NCBI RefSeq assembly: GCF_008271695.1
Contig: NZ_VKKY01000002.1
Span: 1,736,001 to 1,800,000 of the forward strand
From: Rufibacter hautae
GTDB taxonomy: Bacteria; Bacteroidota; Bacteroidia; Cytophagales; Hymenobacteraceae
Length of the DNA: 64,000 bases
Reading direction: 5' to 3'
Shown: piece after piece, positions 34,372 through 44,100 of the stretch
How the letters are laid out: the number at the start of each line of letters is the position of its first letter
Position numbering within the stretch: the stretch's first letter is position 1
The notes under the pieces: generated by a model
The model's database searches: none
Seen by the model: only the letters and a program-made list of their open reading frames with translations
Told to the model about the DNA's origin: nothing
Position numbers and translations under genes: made by a program

Positions 34372-35157
34372 TCACATCTTGTCTAGGTGGATCTTGTACA
34401 CTTGGGCGTTTTTCAGGTCGCCGCTGCCGGTAAGCAGGCTGTAGTTGCTGAGGCCGCCCTTTCCCGCAATCTCCAGCCTTCCCCACACCTCCCCTGGCGG
34501 GGCAGCAGCGGGAATCTGAAGGCTTTGGCGGCTGACATAGGGAAGCTTATTGTCAGTGGGTTTCCACAAGGTGGTATCTGTAAGGGCGGCTCCCTTGCTT
34601 TTGACTAGGGCCCGGTAATGCTTGCTGTCTTTCCGAACCAGGTCGCCAGGCAGGTATTCTTCCTCAGGGTGGTACGTGGGCAAGGGCACGCCCAGGTGGG
34701 GGTAGGTTCCGCCCAGCATGCGCGCCCACTGGTTTCCCAGCAAATAGAACCCTCTCTCCCCTGCTGCCTGGCGTTTGCTGGCCAAAGCCGCCTGGCTGCC
34801 GGGCTGCGGCGTCTGCCACTTCAGCCAGAAACCCAACACCATTTTTTCCAGGTTGGCCAAGGGTTTCTTGGTCCCGGGCAGCACATCAGTGAGTTGGGTA
34901 AGCAGCAGGAAACCGGTTTTGGTAGGTTTCAGGAGAACCTGGTACGCCTGCAGGGCTTTATGGGTGGCCGCGTCTGGTTCCACCGCCAGCCACTCCCGCG
35001 TGTCATAGGTTTTCAGCTTTTGGGCCTTGCGCGCCGCAGGCAGGTCCTGGGTACCGTCATACACTTTCCCGCCCTCGTCCAGGAAATAGTGGTGGAGGAT
35101 TTCTACGGCTACCAATTGCAGGTATTTTCGTCTGCTGCTTTCCATTGCCGGGTTCAT
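34372..35157 (-). CDS. Unknown eCIS protein next to the cap gene, with a CBM5/12-like module; possible cap adaptor
   Basis: 261 aa, family not recognised. The start is set at the ATG at 35157-35155, which overlaps the cap-gene stop as ATGA; a longer frame upstream is only the shadow of the cap gene. N-terminal helices (RRKYLQLVAVEILHHYFLDE) are followed by a soluble domain. Residues about 166-201 (EYLPGDLVRKDSKHYRALV ... LWKP) resemble the small aromatic YxxGDxVxxxxxxYxA...W module of CBM5/12 chitin-binding domains, often present in phage fibres. Position between cap and sheath suggests a cap-associated or tail-end protein; AlgoCIS is reported to have a separate cap adaptor, but I cannot test homology. 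Confidence 0.6.
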   Translation of the reverse strand: MNPAMESSRRKYLQLVAVEILHHYFLDEGGKVYDGTQDLPAARKAQKLKTYDTREWLAVEPDAATHKALQAYQVLLKPTKTGFLLLTQLTDVLPGTKKPLANLEKMVLGFWLKWQTPQPGSQAALASKRQAAGERGFYLLGNQWARMLGGTYPHLGVPLPTYHPEEEYLPGDLVRKDSKHYRALVKSKGAALTDTTLWKPTDNKLPYVSRQSLQIPAAAPPGEVWGRLEIAGKGGLSNYSLLTGSGDLKNAQVYKIHLDKM

Positions 35158-35780
35158 AAGGGCGGTTTGAAGCCAATTTTCTCTTCGGTCTCCAGAATGA
35201 CGGCCCCGCCTTGGGTGACGGCTTCCTGTTTCAGTTCCAGCAGGCGCATCAGGTACAGCACGGAGGGGTACTGCTTGCCGCCCAGGGTTCCCCATAGGTG
35301 GTTCAGTTCCTCAAAGGTGGGCGAGTATAGGTCCACAATCAGCTTGAACTCCCGCAGGCGGTCATAATCTATGAAATCGCCGTTCACGGCAATGTTGCTG
35401 TTGGTGTGGGTGAAGATGTTCCGGCTTTGGAAAAACCGGATGAGCCGCGACAGGTAGGTCAGGGCTTTCTCGTATTTGTTGGTGGTGGCCGAGAAAAGCA
35501 CGAACAGGTTCACGAACACCGGCGGATTGAAATACTCGGTTTTAAGGGTGGCGCTGTTGGCAAAAGAGTACGGGCCGTTCTTCAGGCTCTTTTCTTCCCG
35601 CAGGTTCACCAGGGTGACCACCACCTTGTCGCGCATTTCGGCGTTGTCTGTGCCGGTGGGGGACTCCATGGTGGCAATGTTCCCCAGCACCACGGTGTCT
35701 TCCAAGGCGGGCTGAATGCCCTCAAAGAAGGTATTTAGCTCGGAGGTTACTATTTTCAAGGCGTGTGAAATCACAGTCAC
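35154..35780 (-). CDS. eCIS tube/sheath terminator (cap), DUF4255, Afp16/Pvc16-like
   Basis: 208 aa, first gene of the operon. The DUF4255/Pvc16 N-terminal domain is seen as VISHALKIVTSELNTF, VVLGNIATM, RDKVVVTLVNLREEKSLKN, FVNLFVLFSATT and IDYDRLREFKLIVDLYSPTF, ending in the LNHLWGTLGGKQYPSVLYLM segment. It caps the distal end of tube and sheath once the final length is reached. Start codon is GTG at 35780; no ATG lies ahead of the conserved domain. Confidence 0.9.
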   Translation of the reverse strand: MTVISHALKIVTSELNTFFEGIQPALEDTVVLGNIATMESPTGTDNAEMRDKVVVTLVNLREEKSLKNGPYSFANSATLKTEYFNPPVFVNLFVLFSATTNKYEKALTYLSRLIRFFQSRNIFTHTNSNIAVNGDFIDYDRLREFKLIVDLYSPTFEELNHLWGTLGGKQYPSVLYLMRLLELKQEAVTQGGAVILETEEKIGFKPPL

Positions 35781-36965
35781 CCAATTAAAACTTTGTAAAA
35801 GTCAGAATTATTTCCTCAGGCAAGTAAATCTCCCGTGTATTAGGAGATTATGCAGATTCTATTTTTAAAACTTAACTCTTTTTGCAACAGATATATTTCC
35901 TTATTACATATATTATATAGAAGATGTCACCCAATACAAAAGAGTAATCACCATCCTATCTGAATGTTATTTAATACTTTACAATACATTGAGTTTTATT
36001 TTTTAACATGCTTGTTTCCAAAAGCATTTTGGAAACCAGAGGCGGCATTTTCCTATAGTAGGAAAGGTGGGATCTGAAGATTCTATACAGGCCAATAACT
36101 ATTTTTACTTTTACCCTGTAAAAGCGTTTTTAAATAGAATTAAATCTTGCCCTGTAAATTTTAACACTAAATTAATATATTTTTACACTTAAACAAGCTA
36201 TGATTCCATTTTTTTCTTAGAAGGATAATCAAGTTTAGTCAACCAATAACTTCTAAGAAAAGGGTCAGGATATAACTAAGTACCTTCTATTTTAAAATCT
36301 TCATAGCTTTCAACCAGACCAATCCTTTTTGTAATTCAACTTGCCCAAGTTCAAGTAAGGCTTAAGGATATTCTTGACTCAGGTAAGTCAAAATTATTAT
36401 GCCATAAACATCCCATTTTTGATAAGTCATAGAGCACCATCAATTTTTTAGCTAGTTAAGTTAAAACAGGTGATAGGAACCAGATTGAAATATTCACCTA
36501 CAACTTCGCGAATCAAGGTACTTTCTATAGAATTGTAGATAAAAAAAATTCTTTGTTACTTCCTGAATTTAAAAAAATAGAAAAACAAAGTTGATAGCAA
36601 ATGTCAACTGTTTCACAAAGATCAGAAGGCGTATTTAAATTAGGCATGTAGCATTGTTTAAAAGGATGAAAGAATGTTATTGAGTTATCATCAATGATAT
36701 AAAACTGTTTTGAAGGCATGCAACAAACAGATGCTCATATTCATTTGATAAATTGTTAATGCTTTCTAGATCCTACATAAAGAATTTCGACATTAAATCT
36801 GCTTGAAGTTACTAGTAACATATATATCATCATTTACTTACATTTTTTTAATTCAGGGAACAATATATTCAACTAACGCAAACTAAACTTCCAAAAGAAA
36901 ATTTTCATCAAGAGAAATTCTTGCCTATAATATTTGAAGCGGTCAAAATTATATAAACCACACCC
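35781..36965. other. 1.2-kb AT-rich non-coding stretch upstream of the eCIS operon
   Basis: Strikingly AT-rich and free of supported genes. It must hold the eCIS promoter (minus strand) and the DUF1810 promoter. A 64-codon minus-strand frame at 36525-36719 has no family likeness and AT-driven composition, so I do not call it. I found no integrase, no insertion sequence and no copy of the tRNA-Leu 3' end. It may be decayed DNA or a large regulatory region. Confidence 0.5.
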
Positions 36966-37388
36966 ATGAAAGAGAGCGGCTTGCAAAGATTCCTGAGTGC
37001 TCAGGAAAGAGACTATGAGGTGGCGCTAACTGAAATAAGAAGAGGACGAAAACAAAGCCACTGGATGTGGTATATCTTTCCCCAAATAAAGGGGCTGGGC
37101 TTTAGCGAGACGTCCAACTTCTACGGCATCAAAGACCTGCAGGAAGCCGAGGCATATGTAAAGCACACTGTTTTAGGCAGCAGGCTCGTGCAGATCTGTG
37201 AGGCACTTCTGAAACTGGAAGAGAACAATGCCCATCGCATCTTCGGAAGCCCAGATGACCTGAAACTCAAATCTTCCATGACCTTGTTCGCCGCTTTACC
37301 AGACACAAACCCTGTGTTCAGAGAAGTTTTGCAGAAATTCTTCCACGGCAAGCAAGACGATAAAACGTTACAACTCCTTCGCCCTTAA
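36966..37388 (+). CDS. DUF1810-family protein
   Basis: 140 aa. The family signature is complete: LQRFLSAQERDYEVALTEIR, GRKQSHWMWYIFPQIKGLG and GSPDDLKLKSSMTLFAAL. Members are small cytoplasmic proteins, some annotated calpastatin-like; biochemical role not established. Stand-alone, with its start after the AT-rich gap. Confidence 0.92.
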   Translation: MKESGLQRFLSAQERDYEVALTEIRRGRKQSHWMWYIFPQIKGLGFSETSNFYGIKDLQEAEAYVKHTVLGSRLVQICEALLKLEENNAHRIFGSPDDLKLKSSMTLFAALPDTNPVFREVLQKFFHGKQDDKTLQLLRP

Positions 37389-37494
37389 CTTTGCTTGGCA
37401 GAAAGAAAGGTGAATGTTGTTCTTACTTAATGATGCTTTAAATCACTATAAATGGATTTTTAGCTTAGTTTTAGAAATATAAAGCAAAAACGGA

Positions 37495-38208
37495 ATGTTA
37501 GATACCAATAAGCCCTATGTCATTTGTCACATGTTGGGCTCTGTAGATGGCCGGATCAAACAGGATATCTGGGGATTTAAAGACCATCATAAGTACTTTG
37601 AAGAAACCGCCGAAAAAATTGAAGCAGATGCCTGGTTAGTGGGCCGGGTAACCATGCAGGAGTTTTCCAGCAAAGAAACCTATTCCCTGGAGGGGGATAA
37701 TGATTCTATCCCGAAAGAAGACTTTGTGGCGGAGCAGGAGGCGAAAACCTATGCGGTGGTGATTGACCCATCGGGGAAATGCTTCTGGGATACCAACATG
37801 GTCTCTACCGAGCACGTGATTGAGGCCCTGACCGAACAAGTGCCTTCCGGCTACTTGGCCCACCTCAGAAGCAAGAACGTGTCGTACATCTTCGGAGGGA
37901 AAGAGGAGTTAGACCTTGACCTGGTGCTCAGAAAACTTTACAGCCTGTTTGGCATGAAGACGGTGCGCATTGATGGCGGCGGTCACGTAAACGGTTCTTT
38001 TCTGAAAGCCGGCCTGATAGACGAGTTCAGCCTGGTGCTGGCCCCCGTCGCCGATGGTACCATTGGCTCCCCCACCGTGTTTGAGGCTGAGGAAGGGTAT
38101 GAAAACCGGAAAGCCACGCAGTTCAAGATCAAGTCCGTAGACCGCATCTATGATGATTTCCTGTGGATCAGGTATTTAGTGGTCAAAGAACAAGAAACCG
38201 GGAGATAA
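37495..38208 (+). CDS. RibD C-terminal/dihydrofolate-reductase-fold family protein
   Basis: 237 aa cytoplasmic NAD(P)H-dependent reductase-like protein. Fold markers are KPYVICHMLGSVDGRIKQD at the start (substrate loop), DAWLVGRVTMQEF, YIFGGKEELDLD and the dinucleotide-binding VRIDGGGHVNGSFLKAGLIDE followed by LAPVADG. Related enzymes reduce pyrimidine deaminated riboflavin precursors, but the stand-alone versions in Bacteroidota have no settled substrate. It follows the DUF1810 gene by about 100 bp on the same strand. Confidence 0.85.
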   Translation: MLDTNKPYVICHMLGSVDGRIKQDIWGFKDHHKYFEETAEKIEADAWLVGRVTMQEFSSKETYSLEGDNDSIPKEDFVAEQEAKTYAVVIDPSGKCFWDTNMVSTEHVIEALTEQVPSGYLAHLRSKNVSYIFGGKEELDLDLVLRKLYSLFGMKTVRIDGGGHVNGSFLKAGLIDEFSLVLAPVADGTIGSPTVFEAEEGYENRKATQFKIKSVDRIYDDFLWIRYLVVKEQETGR

Positions 38209-38308
38209 AGCTTCATAAACCATTGGTTATTGGTGGTGTTCGCAATATTCCACTTGTTCACTGTGCTCGGGAGGGTCCATTGAGCAAAATTGGTATATTA
38301 GAATCATC

Positions 38309-38500
38309 ATGAGAACAGTGATTACATTGGGTATGCTTACCCTTTCCTTCCTACCAGTTTTCTTCCTGTATAGGTACATGAAAAACAGAGGTGTTTTATG
38401 GTTAGTCCGTATGCTTACCTCTATCTGTGTTTACCTGATAACAGTGGCGATCGAAGGATTGGTCGTGTTGTGGCTTTATGTAATCTCTGGTGGGCATTAA
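38309..38500 (+). CDS. Small membrane protein 1 of a three-gene set
   Basis: 63 aa with two hydrophobic segments (about 4-21 and 37-58) separated by a basic loop (RYMKNRG, RMLTS). No family recognised. It starts a run of three tiny membrane-protein genes on the same strand, spaced by 18 bp and 1 bp. Confidence 0.55.
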   Translation: MRTVITLGMLTLSFLPVFFLYRYMKNRGVLWLVRMLTSICVYLITVAIEGLVVLWLYVISGGH

Positions 38501-38518
38501 AGCCTCAATTTCTAACCC

Positions 38519-38695
38519 ATGCTAATATTCATCGCCTTGTTCATCTCCCCTATTATCTTGTTCTTCCTCTATCGTAACCTGAAGATAAGCGGGAGCAATG
38601 CGCCTGGTGACAGAAATCTTCTTTTGTTGGTTTTAGTCCTTTCCAGTATCGGATTCCTGTGTTGGGGAATCTGGATATTCCAGATGCTTAAGTGA
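38519..38695 (+). CDS. Small membrane protein 2
   Basis: 58 aa from the ATG at 38519 to the TGA at 38693-38695. Starts MLIFIALFISPIILFFLYRN and ends GIWIFQMLK; two hydrophobic segments (about 2-19 and 33-54) around a polar loop (SGSNAPGDR). The loop has proper polar/charged content and the stop lies 1 base before the next start, which supports translation. No family recognised. Confidence 0.5.
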   Translation: MLIFIALFISPIILFFLYRNLKISGSNAPGDRNLLLLVLVLSSIGFLCWGIWIFQMLK

Positions 38696-38696
38696 C

Positions 38697-38963
38697 ATGA
38701 TGGTTTCAGATACTTTCCTTCTATTCTTTCTCACCATTACCTCTGTTGTGTTCCTCGTACTCATGAACCGCTGGATGGTTCGTCAGGGATTTCCCAAGCC
38801 AGTCAGGTGGAAGGTGACGGTTATCCTGGCAGTTGTAGCAGCGCTGATGTCATTGGGGCTTATGTGGGTGCTACGACTGTATGTTGAGCATCAGGATATG
38901 AAAATGGAAAGGGAAATAGATGCCAAGATCGTGACACTGGCCTCCTTCTGTTCAAGGACGTAG
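38697..38963 (+). CDS. Small membrane protein 3
   Basis: 88 aa with two membrane helices (about 7-24 and 40-62), a positively charged loop (RWMVRQGFPKPVRWK) and a soluble tail (EHQDMKMEREID). The basic loop suggests both ends outside by the positive-inside rule. Starts 1 base after the previous stop. Function unknown. Confidence 0.55.
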   Translation: MMVSDTFLLFFLTITSVVFLVLMNRWMVRQGFPKPVRWKVTVILAVVAALMSLGLMWVLRLYVEHQDMKMEREIDAKIVTLASFCSRT

Positions 38964-38984
38964 GCATTCCTCTTTTGCCAACTG

Positions 38985-39551
38985 TTAGTACTTCAGCCGC
39001 GCGTCGAACCTACCGTCCTGAACCGCGATGCTGTCATCAGGATCCTTGGTGTTGTACAGAACCCCGCTGAAGGTGCCTGATACCACCTTCTCAATGGTGT
39101 CGAGCCTCGTCACTTTCAGGGTGCTGGTGTTGGGCACGGAGTTCCTGTACACCTTCTCCGTCTGGGGACCTACGTAGTCCGAGAACACCATCTTTCCCCC
39201 TTTCCCCTCTTCCAATGCGTACGTCCCAGTGGCGGTGATCCCCTCAACCACTATGCCGAAAGCCTGGTCTACGCTGTTGAAGGTGCGGGCAGCTGATACT
39301 TCCAATTCGTATCCCCTGGAGGGGCTTCTCGGGTAAAAGGCCGTCACAACGTTGTCTTCGCAGTTGGCATAGGTGAAGGTACACCATCTCCCATGACTCG
39401 ACCATACCTCCACATCCCTCAATAGGAAGCCAAGGGTTCCCTGCCCCGTCTGGGTGGCGGGGGGAAGCGAGGGAGGCGGCAGTTCATCCTTCCGACAGGA
39501 GGTGAGCACAGCGGCCAAGGCGAAGAATCTTAGGGTTGAGGTGAGCTTCAT
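38985..39551 (-). CDS. DUF6252-like lipoprotein
   Basis: 188 aa from the ATG at 39551, chosen because MKLTSTLRFFALAAVLTSC is a proper lipoprotein signal with lipobox Cys at 19; the open frame runs further upstream but without a signal. The mature part has the pattern of Bacteroidota DUF6252 proteins: ITATGTYALEEG, LKVTRLDTIEKVVSGTFSG, ending in RFDARLKY. Predicted on the periplasmic or outer-membrane face. Shares the TLDT/KLDT..VSGTF motif with the lipoprotein at 40424. Function unknown. Confidence 0.75.
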   Translation of the reverse strand: MKLTSTLRFFALAAVLTSCRKDELPPPSLPPATQTGQGTLGFLLRDVEVWSSHGRWCTFTYANCEDNVVTAFYPRSPSRGYELEVSAARTFNSVDQAFGIVVEGITATGTYALEEGKGGKMVFSDYVGPQTEKVYRNSVPNTSTLKVTRLDTIEKVVSGTFSGVLYNTKDPDDSIAVQDGRFDARLKY

Positions 39552-39636
39552 AGTGCTTTTTACAAGAACCGCATACAGGCCTGCTAACGCCACCTGCCTA
39601 CTAAATTTAAATAATTTCACCATTACTTAGACTTGA

Positions 39637-40329
39637 TCAGCCCTTCCCAGGGAAGGTGCTAGGGTCGGCAACCATGGTCACCTCAAGGGTATCTGCGTAT
39701 GCGCCGAGCTGGTGATAGTCCCACTTACTCCTGTTGTAACTCCCGTCGGGGGATTTTGCCTCCAAGCCGAAAGCGTTCATCTCGTTCGCCACCCCGCGCA
39801 GGTAGAATACCGTATCGTTGTGGTTGCCATGCACCCACACCACAGGGGAAGGGGAAAACCCCACGTTTGCCGTGGCCCAGACCTTCAGGGGCGGGTAAGG
39901 GTTGTTGATCACCTTGAGTCGGACCCTGAGCACGCTTATCTTGTGCAGGTCAAAATCGTAGGTGCCGTTACTTCCCTTCACCTCGGTTTCCCCTGGGTGA
40001 TCCTTGGCATAGGCATAGGTCGGTTTATCGGAAAAACTCAGCCACCCGCAGGTCACATACGTCTGGTTGAGGTTTTTCCGCTCAAAGCCCAGTTCGTAGT
40101 GGCCGCTGGCATCCGTACGCGTGGAATCAAGGATATTCTGGTACATCCAAGGCATGGACACGCCCCCGTGGTCGAAGACGTAGACGAGCTGGTTGGCTAC
40201 GGGCTGCTGGCGGTTGCTGTCATAAACCCTTCCCTTTACGGTCACGTGCCCGTAGTCCTCCTCCTCTTCCATGCATCCAGTCAGGAGCTGAGCAGCAAAA
40301 AGCAAGAGAAAAGAGAGGTAGGTCTTCAT
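39637..40329 (-). CDS. Lipoprotein with carboxypeptidase-regulatory-like domain
   Basis: 230 aa from the ATG at 40329 (MKTYLSFLLLFAAQLLTGC, lipobox Cys 19). After an acidic stretch (MEEEEDYG) the domain VTVKGRVYDSNRQQPVANQL followed by TRTDASGHYELGF is a carboxypeptidase-regulatory/CNA-B type beta-sandwich. The C-terminal half is beta-rich without motifs. It lies between two DUF6252-like lipoproteins in the same orientation. Confidence 0.7.
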   Translation of the reverse strand: MKTYLSFLLLFAAQLLTGCMEEEEDYGHVTVKGRVYDSNRQQPVANQLVYVFDHGGVSMPWMYQNILDSTRTDASGHYELGFERKNLNQTYVTCGWLSFSDKPTYAYAKDHPGETEVKGSNGTYDFDLHKISVLRVRLKVINNPYPPLKVWATANVGFSPSPVVWVHGNHNDTVFYLRGVANEMNAFGLEAKSPDGSYNRSKWDYHQLGAYADTLEVTMVADPSTFPGKG

Positions 40330-40423
40330 GTACAATGTCATATGATTCTTTGCCTTTAGCCTTCTACTACTTTACGTCAAATCGTCCTTTCCGCACATCC
40401 ACGGACTCTGCGTTTCTGCCCAC

Positions 40424-40909
40424 CTAAGGCGCCTCGAACCAGAAGGTGCCAGAGACAATCCTGCTCACCGTGTCCAGCTTGGTGACGTGGACCTCCCCTT
40501 GGCTGGTGGATGTGGTCAGGTAGTATCGCGGGTTGCCCCTCTCGGTGCCGTCATAGAAAGTGGCGAAGGAGCCTAGGGTATTAGAGCCTTTGAAGGTCCG
40601 TTCTTTAAGGGGGTAGCGGCCCGTGGCTGTAAGCCTTTGCACTTGCACCTCCAGCAGGGACTCCTCCGCTCCGATTGGCTGCTCGCCCCTGACGGAGAAG
40701 TAATCCTGGTTGTGGTTCACCTCCAGCCCACCACCTCCTTCGATGCACCCCCAGCAGGCACGGCTCCGCCACGGTTCCCCGTTCACCTCGGCGGCCATGG
40801 TATCGGCCCCATGCTGAGTGGCCTTGGGTAGTTTCTCTGCATCGCTGAATAGTTCGCAGTCAGTTGCCCAGAACAGCAAAGAAAGGAGCAAAAGGGAGGT
40901 TCTTCGCAT
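40424..40909 (-). CDS. DUF6252-like lipoprotein
   Basis: 161 aa from the ATG at 40909 (MRRTSLLLLSLLFWATDC). The mature part has AAEVNGEPWRSRACWGC, LTATGRYPLKE and VTKLDTVSRIVSGTFWFEA, the same frame as the protein at 38985. The signal end ATDC is a weak lipobox. First gene of the three-gene lipoprotein run. Function unknown. Confidence 0.7.
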   Translation of the reverse strand: MRRTSLLLLSLLFWATDCELFSDAEKLPKATQHGADTMAAEVNGEPWRSRACWGCIEGGGGLEVNHNQDYFSVRGEQPIGAEESLLEVQVQRLTATGRYPLKERTFKGSNTLGSFATFYDGTERGNPRYYLTTSTSQGEVHVTKLDTVSRIVSGTFWFEAP

Positions 40910-41154
40910 AAAATGGGCTGTAGTTAAGTGAGGCAATGGCAGACGGTGAAGACTAAGGAACCAAGTATCTACACTTTTTTATATACAACTTAAACGAAAG
41001 AAGGTACAAACTTCCTATTCAGCATACAACATTGTCAGATTTCTACTCATATTATACCATTTTATTCTTCTTTAACCTGTTTTGCAACTGAAATCACTCT
41101 TCATGGCCAAAAGAAAGGTATGTACTAGAGGAGCCGTTATTGTTGCAAGGAGAC

Positions 41155-41177
41155 ACGTCGTTACAGGGTAACGACGT
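41155..41177 (-). terminator. Hairpin directly behind the permease-peptidase stop
   Basis: ACGTCGTTAC and GTAACGACGT form a perfect 10-bp stem with an AGG loop, sharing one base with the stop codon at 41177-41179. No T-run follows on the minus strand, so termination is uncertain. Confidence 0.45.
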
Positions 41178-44100
41178 TACATTTTTACCTCGGCTACATT
41201 ATCCCTCAGGTTCCAGTCAATCAGAAGATGATTTGGGTCTATGCCTGCTTGGGCCGGCTTGTTTGGCACAGTTACCGTAATGGTCTGCTGGTTAGAATGA
41301 ATTAAGTGCTTCTGCAGGTAAAGAGGTTTGCCTAGCTCCTCCCCCGCTTTCGCTGGAGCGTAAATTCCTACTTCCATCCAATCCTTTAGAGGAACTTCCT
41401 TTTCCAACCCGGCTTCGCTGACCGCGGTTTTGCGAGCCTGCACGTTAAGGGTCACCTGCCAGGTGCCCGCTTTGGTCTGCTTCACGGTAGTTTGGTTTGC
41501 CTTAAGATCCCAAAAGGTGTTGGCCTTGAAGAGAACGTGGAGCAGGTACTGGAGCGAGTCTGGGGTGGCCGTTTGCAGTTCCTGGTAAAGGTCAAGGGAA
41601 GTGGCGAACGGAACCTTGCCTGGAGGGTGCTTTTGGAGCAAGCGACGGAGGGCCCCGTTTACCTGGTCTTTACCGATGTACTGGCTCAGCGCATGCAGCG
41701 CCATGGGGCCTTTGCGATAACTTTGGTACCAGTCATCGGCGTGCAGGAGCGGCAAGGCAGCTTTGGTCTGCGGGTTCTCGTACTCCTCCATCAGAAAGTT
41801 TAACAACTTCTTCTTGTGCGCTGGTCCGTAGGCTGACTCCAGAACGCCCATGGCAGAGTACCAGGCAAGGCTTTCGGAAATCAGGCCTGCTCCTTCTACA
41901 TAGGCTTGTTTGAGCTGGTTTCCCCACCATTGGTGCGCTACCTCGTGCGCTACCACGGCCGTTACTAGGTCAAAACCCCGCTCATCCGCCTCCGGATCTA
42001 GAAGGAAAAATCCTTCCTCCGCCGTAATGTTGATGGGCGCAGCGTGGTTCCCGAAACTGTACCCAGGATGTGCCACAAAGCGGAGTTGACGGTGCGGGTA
42101 GGGCCCAAACTGCTTTGTGTAATAGTCCAGTGAGGCAACTGCGCTCTTGACCATCTGCTTAGAGTTCTTTGTATGCCCCGGCGGGTAGAAAATCTGGATG
42201 GAGACCTCCTGCCCCAGGCCATCCGATGAGTTACGCCATTTTCCCTCTTGCAGTGCGTAGTTTGCCGAGTAAAAAGCATATTCATTCCGGATGGGTGCTT
42301 CTGTGACGTAATGGAAGTAGCGGCGGTCGTCTTTGGTCCAGGTCCGGCGCAAGGTGCCCGGCGCCACCACCTGTTGGTTGGCTTCGGTACCCACTATGGC
42401 TTCAAAACTGATGCGCTCAGGAAAGGTGGCATACCGTCGGGCGGCCACATCGTAGAGCGAGGCAGTGGCGGGGCGGGGTGCCAGGCCATACATTTTCCGG
42501 GCGGCAGCCTCATCTAGTTCCCTGTAGGGCTGGTACCCGATGACCGGAAGCCACTCCATATTCCGGAAGTGGGTGCCATTTTCCCGCACCTGCGCATCGG
42601 CTCCGTTGTTGGTAAAGCCTTGGGGGTTATAGGTTACCTGAAATCGGAGGCGCAGCGAATCGCCAGGGGGAAGAGGCTTAACCAGGGCGTACAGGCGGAA
42701 GCCAAGCTTTTCATCCAGGAGCACCTCCCTGGTGGGCCGGTCAAAGTGAACCGATGTCGTTTCCACGCCTGCCCCGGGCGCCAGATGCACCGAATCAATA
42801 GGCTCTTGGCTCTTATTCACCAACAGGTAAGTGCCCGCTATCTCCACCATCCGCTGGGACGGGTACATTTCTACCTGCAGGTTTACACCGGTGAGCAAAG
42901 GTTGGGGCACGTTCTGGTATTGTTTATAACGCTGCTCGTAGGCTGCCCGTTGCGCCGCTAAGGCCGAGGAGTTGAGGTAGTCATGCCGCACGTTGGTGTT
43001 ATAGAAGATATAGCCGCCCAACAGGAGAATCCCTCCCACTGCTAGCGCCGTGGTCAACGCGGTAGTGCGGGTAAACCGGCGACGCGCTAACTGAAGACGC
43101 GCCTTTACACTTTGTTCCTGACCACGGACCCAAAGGAGCCTCGCTGCCACACCAAACAGCAGCGCCCACGCCACCCAATAGGCTTTAAACCACAGCCACG
43201 GCACCACCGATGGGCCAAAACCACCCATGCTGGTATACGACCATTTAGGACTAGACCCGAACACCAGAAGCTTGTGCTCCAGCCCCAAGCTAGGGGCATA
43301 CATCAGGAGACCAAAAACAAGAAGCATCACCAAATGACCTATGTATTTCTGATTGATCACCACGTGCACCACCAACGCCAGCAAGGCAAAGAGCAGGCAT
43401 TCTACCAACTGGAACCCAAAGAGCACTTTCAGGTACAGCCCTACCTCCACCTCGGCTCCGCCGATTCCGATTTGGGCCATAATTCCGGAAAATAGCATAA
43501 AAACGAGGCCGGCCACCAGCATGAGACTCAACGATAAATATTTGCTTAGGAATAGAACCCATTCGGGCACAGGTGCCGCATTAGAAAGCTGGTGGAGGCC
43601 ACTTTCCCGTTCGCGCCAGACCAGTTCGCCAGCGTAGAAAATAACGAGTAGGAAAATGATTATCCAGAACTTTCCGGGCTCGGTGAAGGGAGCAGCCAAG
43701 ATCGTTAACACCTGGTCGGTCCTGGGTAGCAGGGGAACTCCCTTGGTCTTTAAATTCCCAGGCATCGCGAAGCCTATCACCAACGCAATGAGCCCCAACA
43801 GTAGTAGCCCAGACTTGCTTTTTGCCAATGCCCAGAAAGAGTTGAACGTGAGAAGCTTTAACTGGTGCAGGTGGGTTGTGGAGTTGAAGATTCCCCTCCC
43901 CTGCGGCAATGATTCGGCTTTTTCCCAGGTCAGCCACGACAGTACAGCCTTTGTGTAAGTGGGCTGAAGTGCCTGCTTCCGTTTCTGGCCTGTTTCGGGT
44001 AAAATGAACTGAAAACGGAAATAGGTGAACGCCAGCATGCCCATAGCCAAGCATAACCAAAGGATACGGTTTGCTAAAAATGCTCCCTCCAGTTTCAGAA

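Noticed and set aside
35158..35295. 46-residue N-terminal extension of the 261-aa eCIS protein
   Set aside because: It reads the cap gene out of frame; the ATGA overlap at 35157 is the natural start.
8466..35780. Prophage or type VI secretion system
   Set aside because: No capsid, portal, terminase, integrase or TssJLM/ClpV genes; presence of DUF4255, DUF5908, CIS tape-measure, Afp15-like ATPase and DUF4157 fits eCIS.
36525..36719. 64-codon minus-strand frame in the AT-rich block
   Set aside because: Composition is driven by AT content; a faint receiver-like start (IIDDN) is not followed by the rest of a receiver domain.
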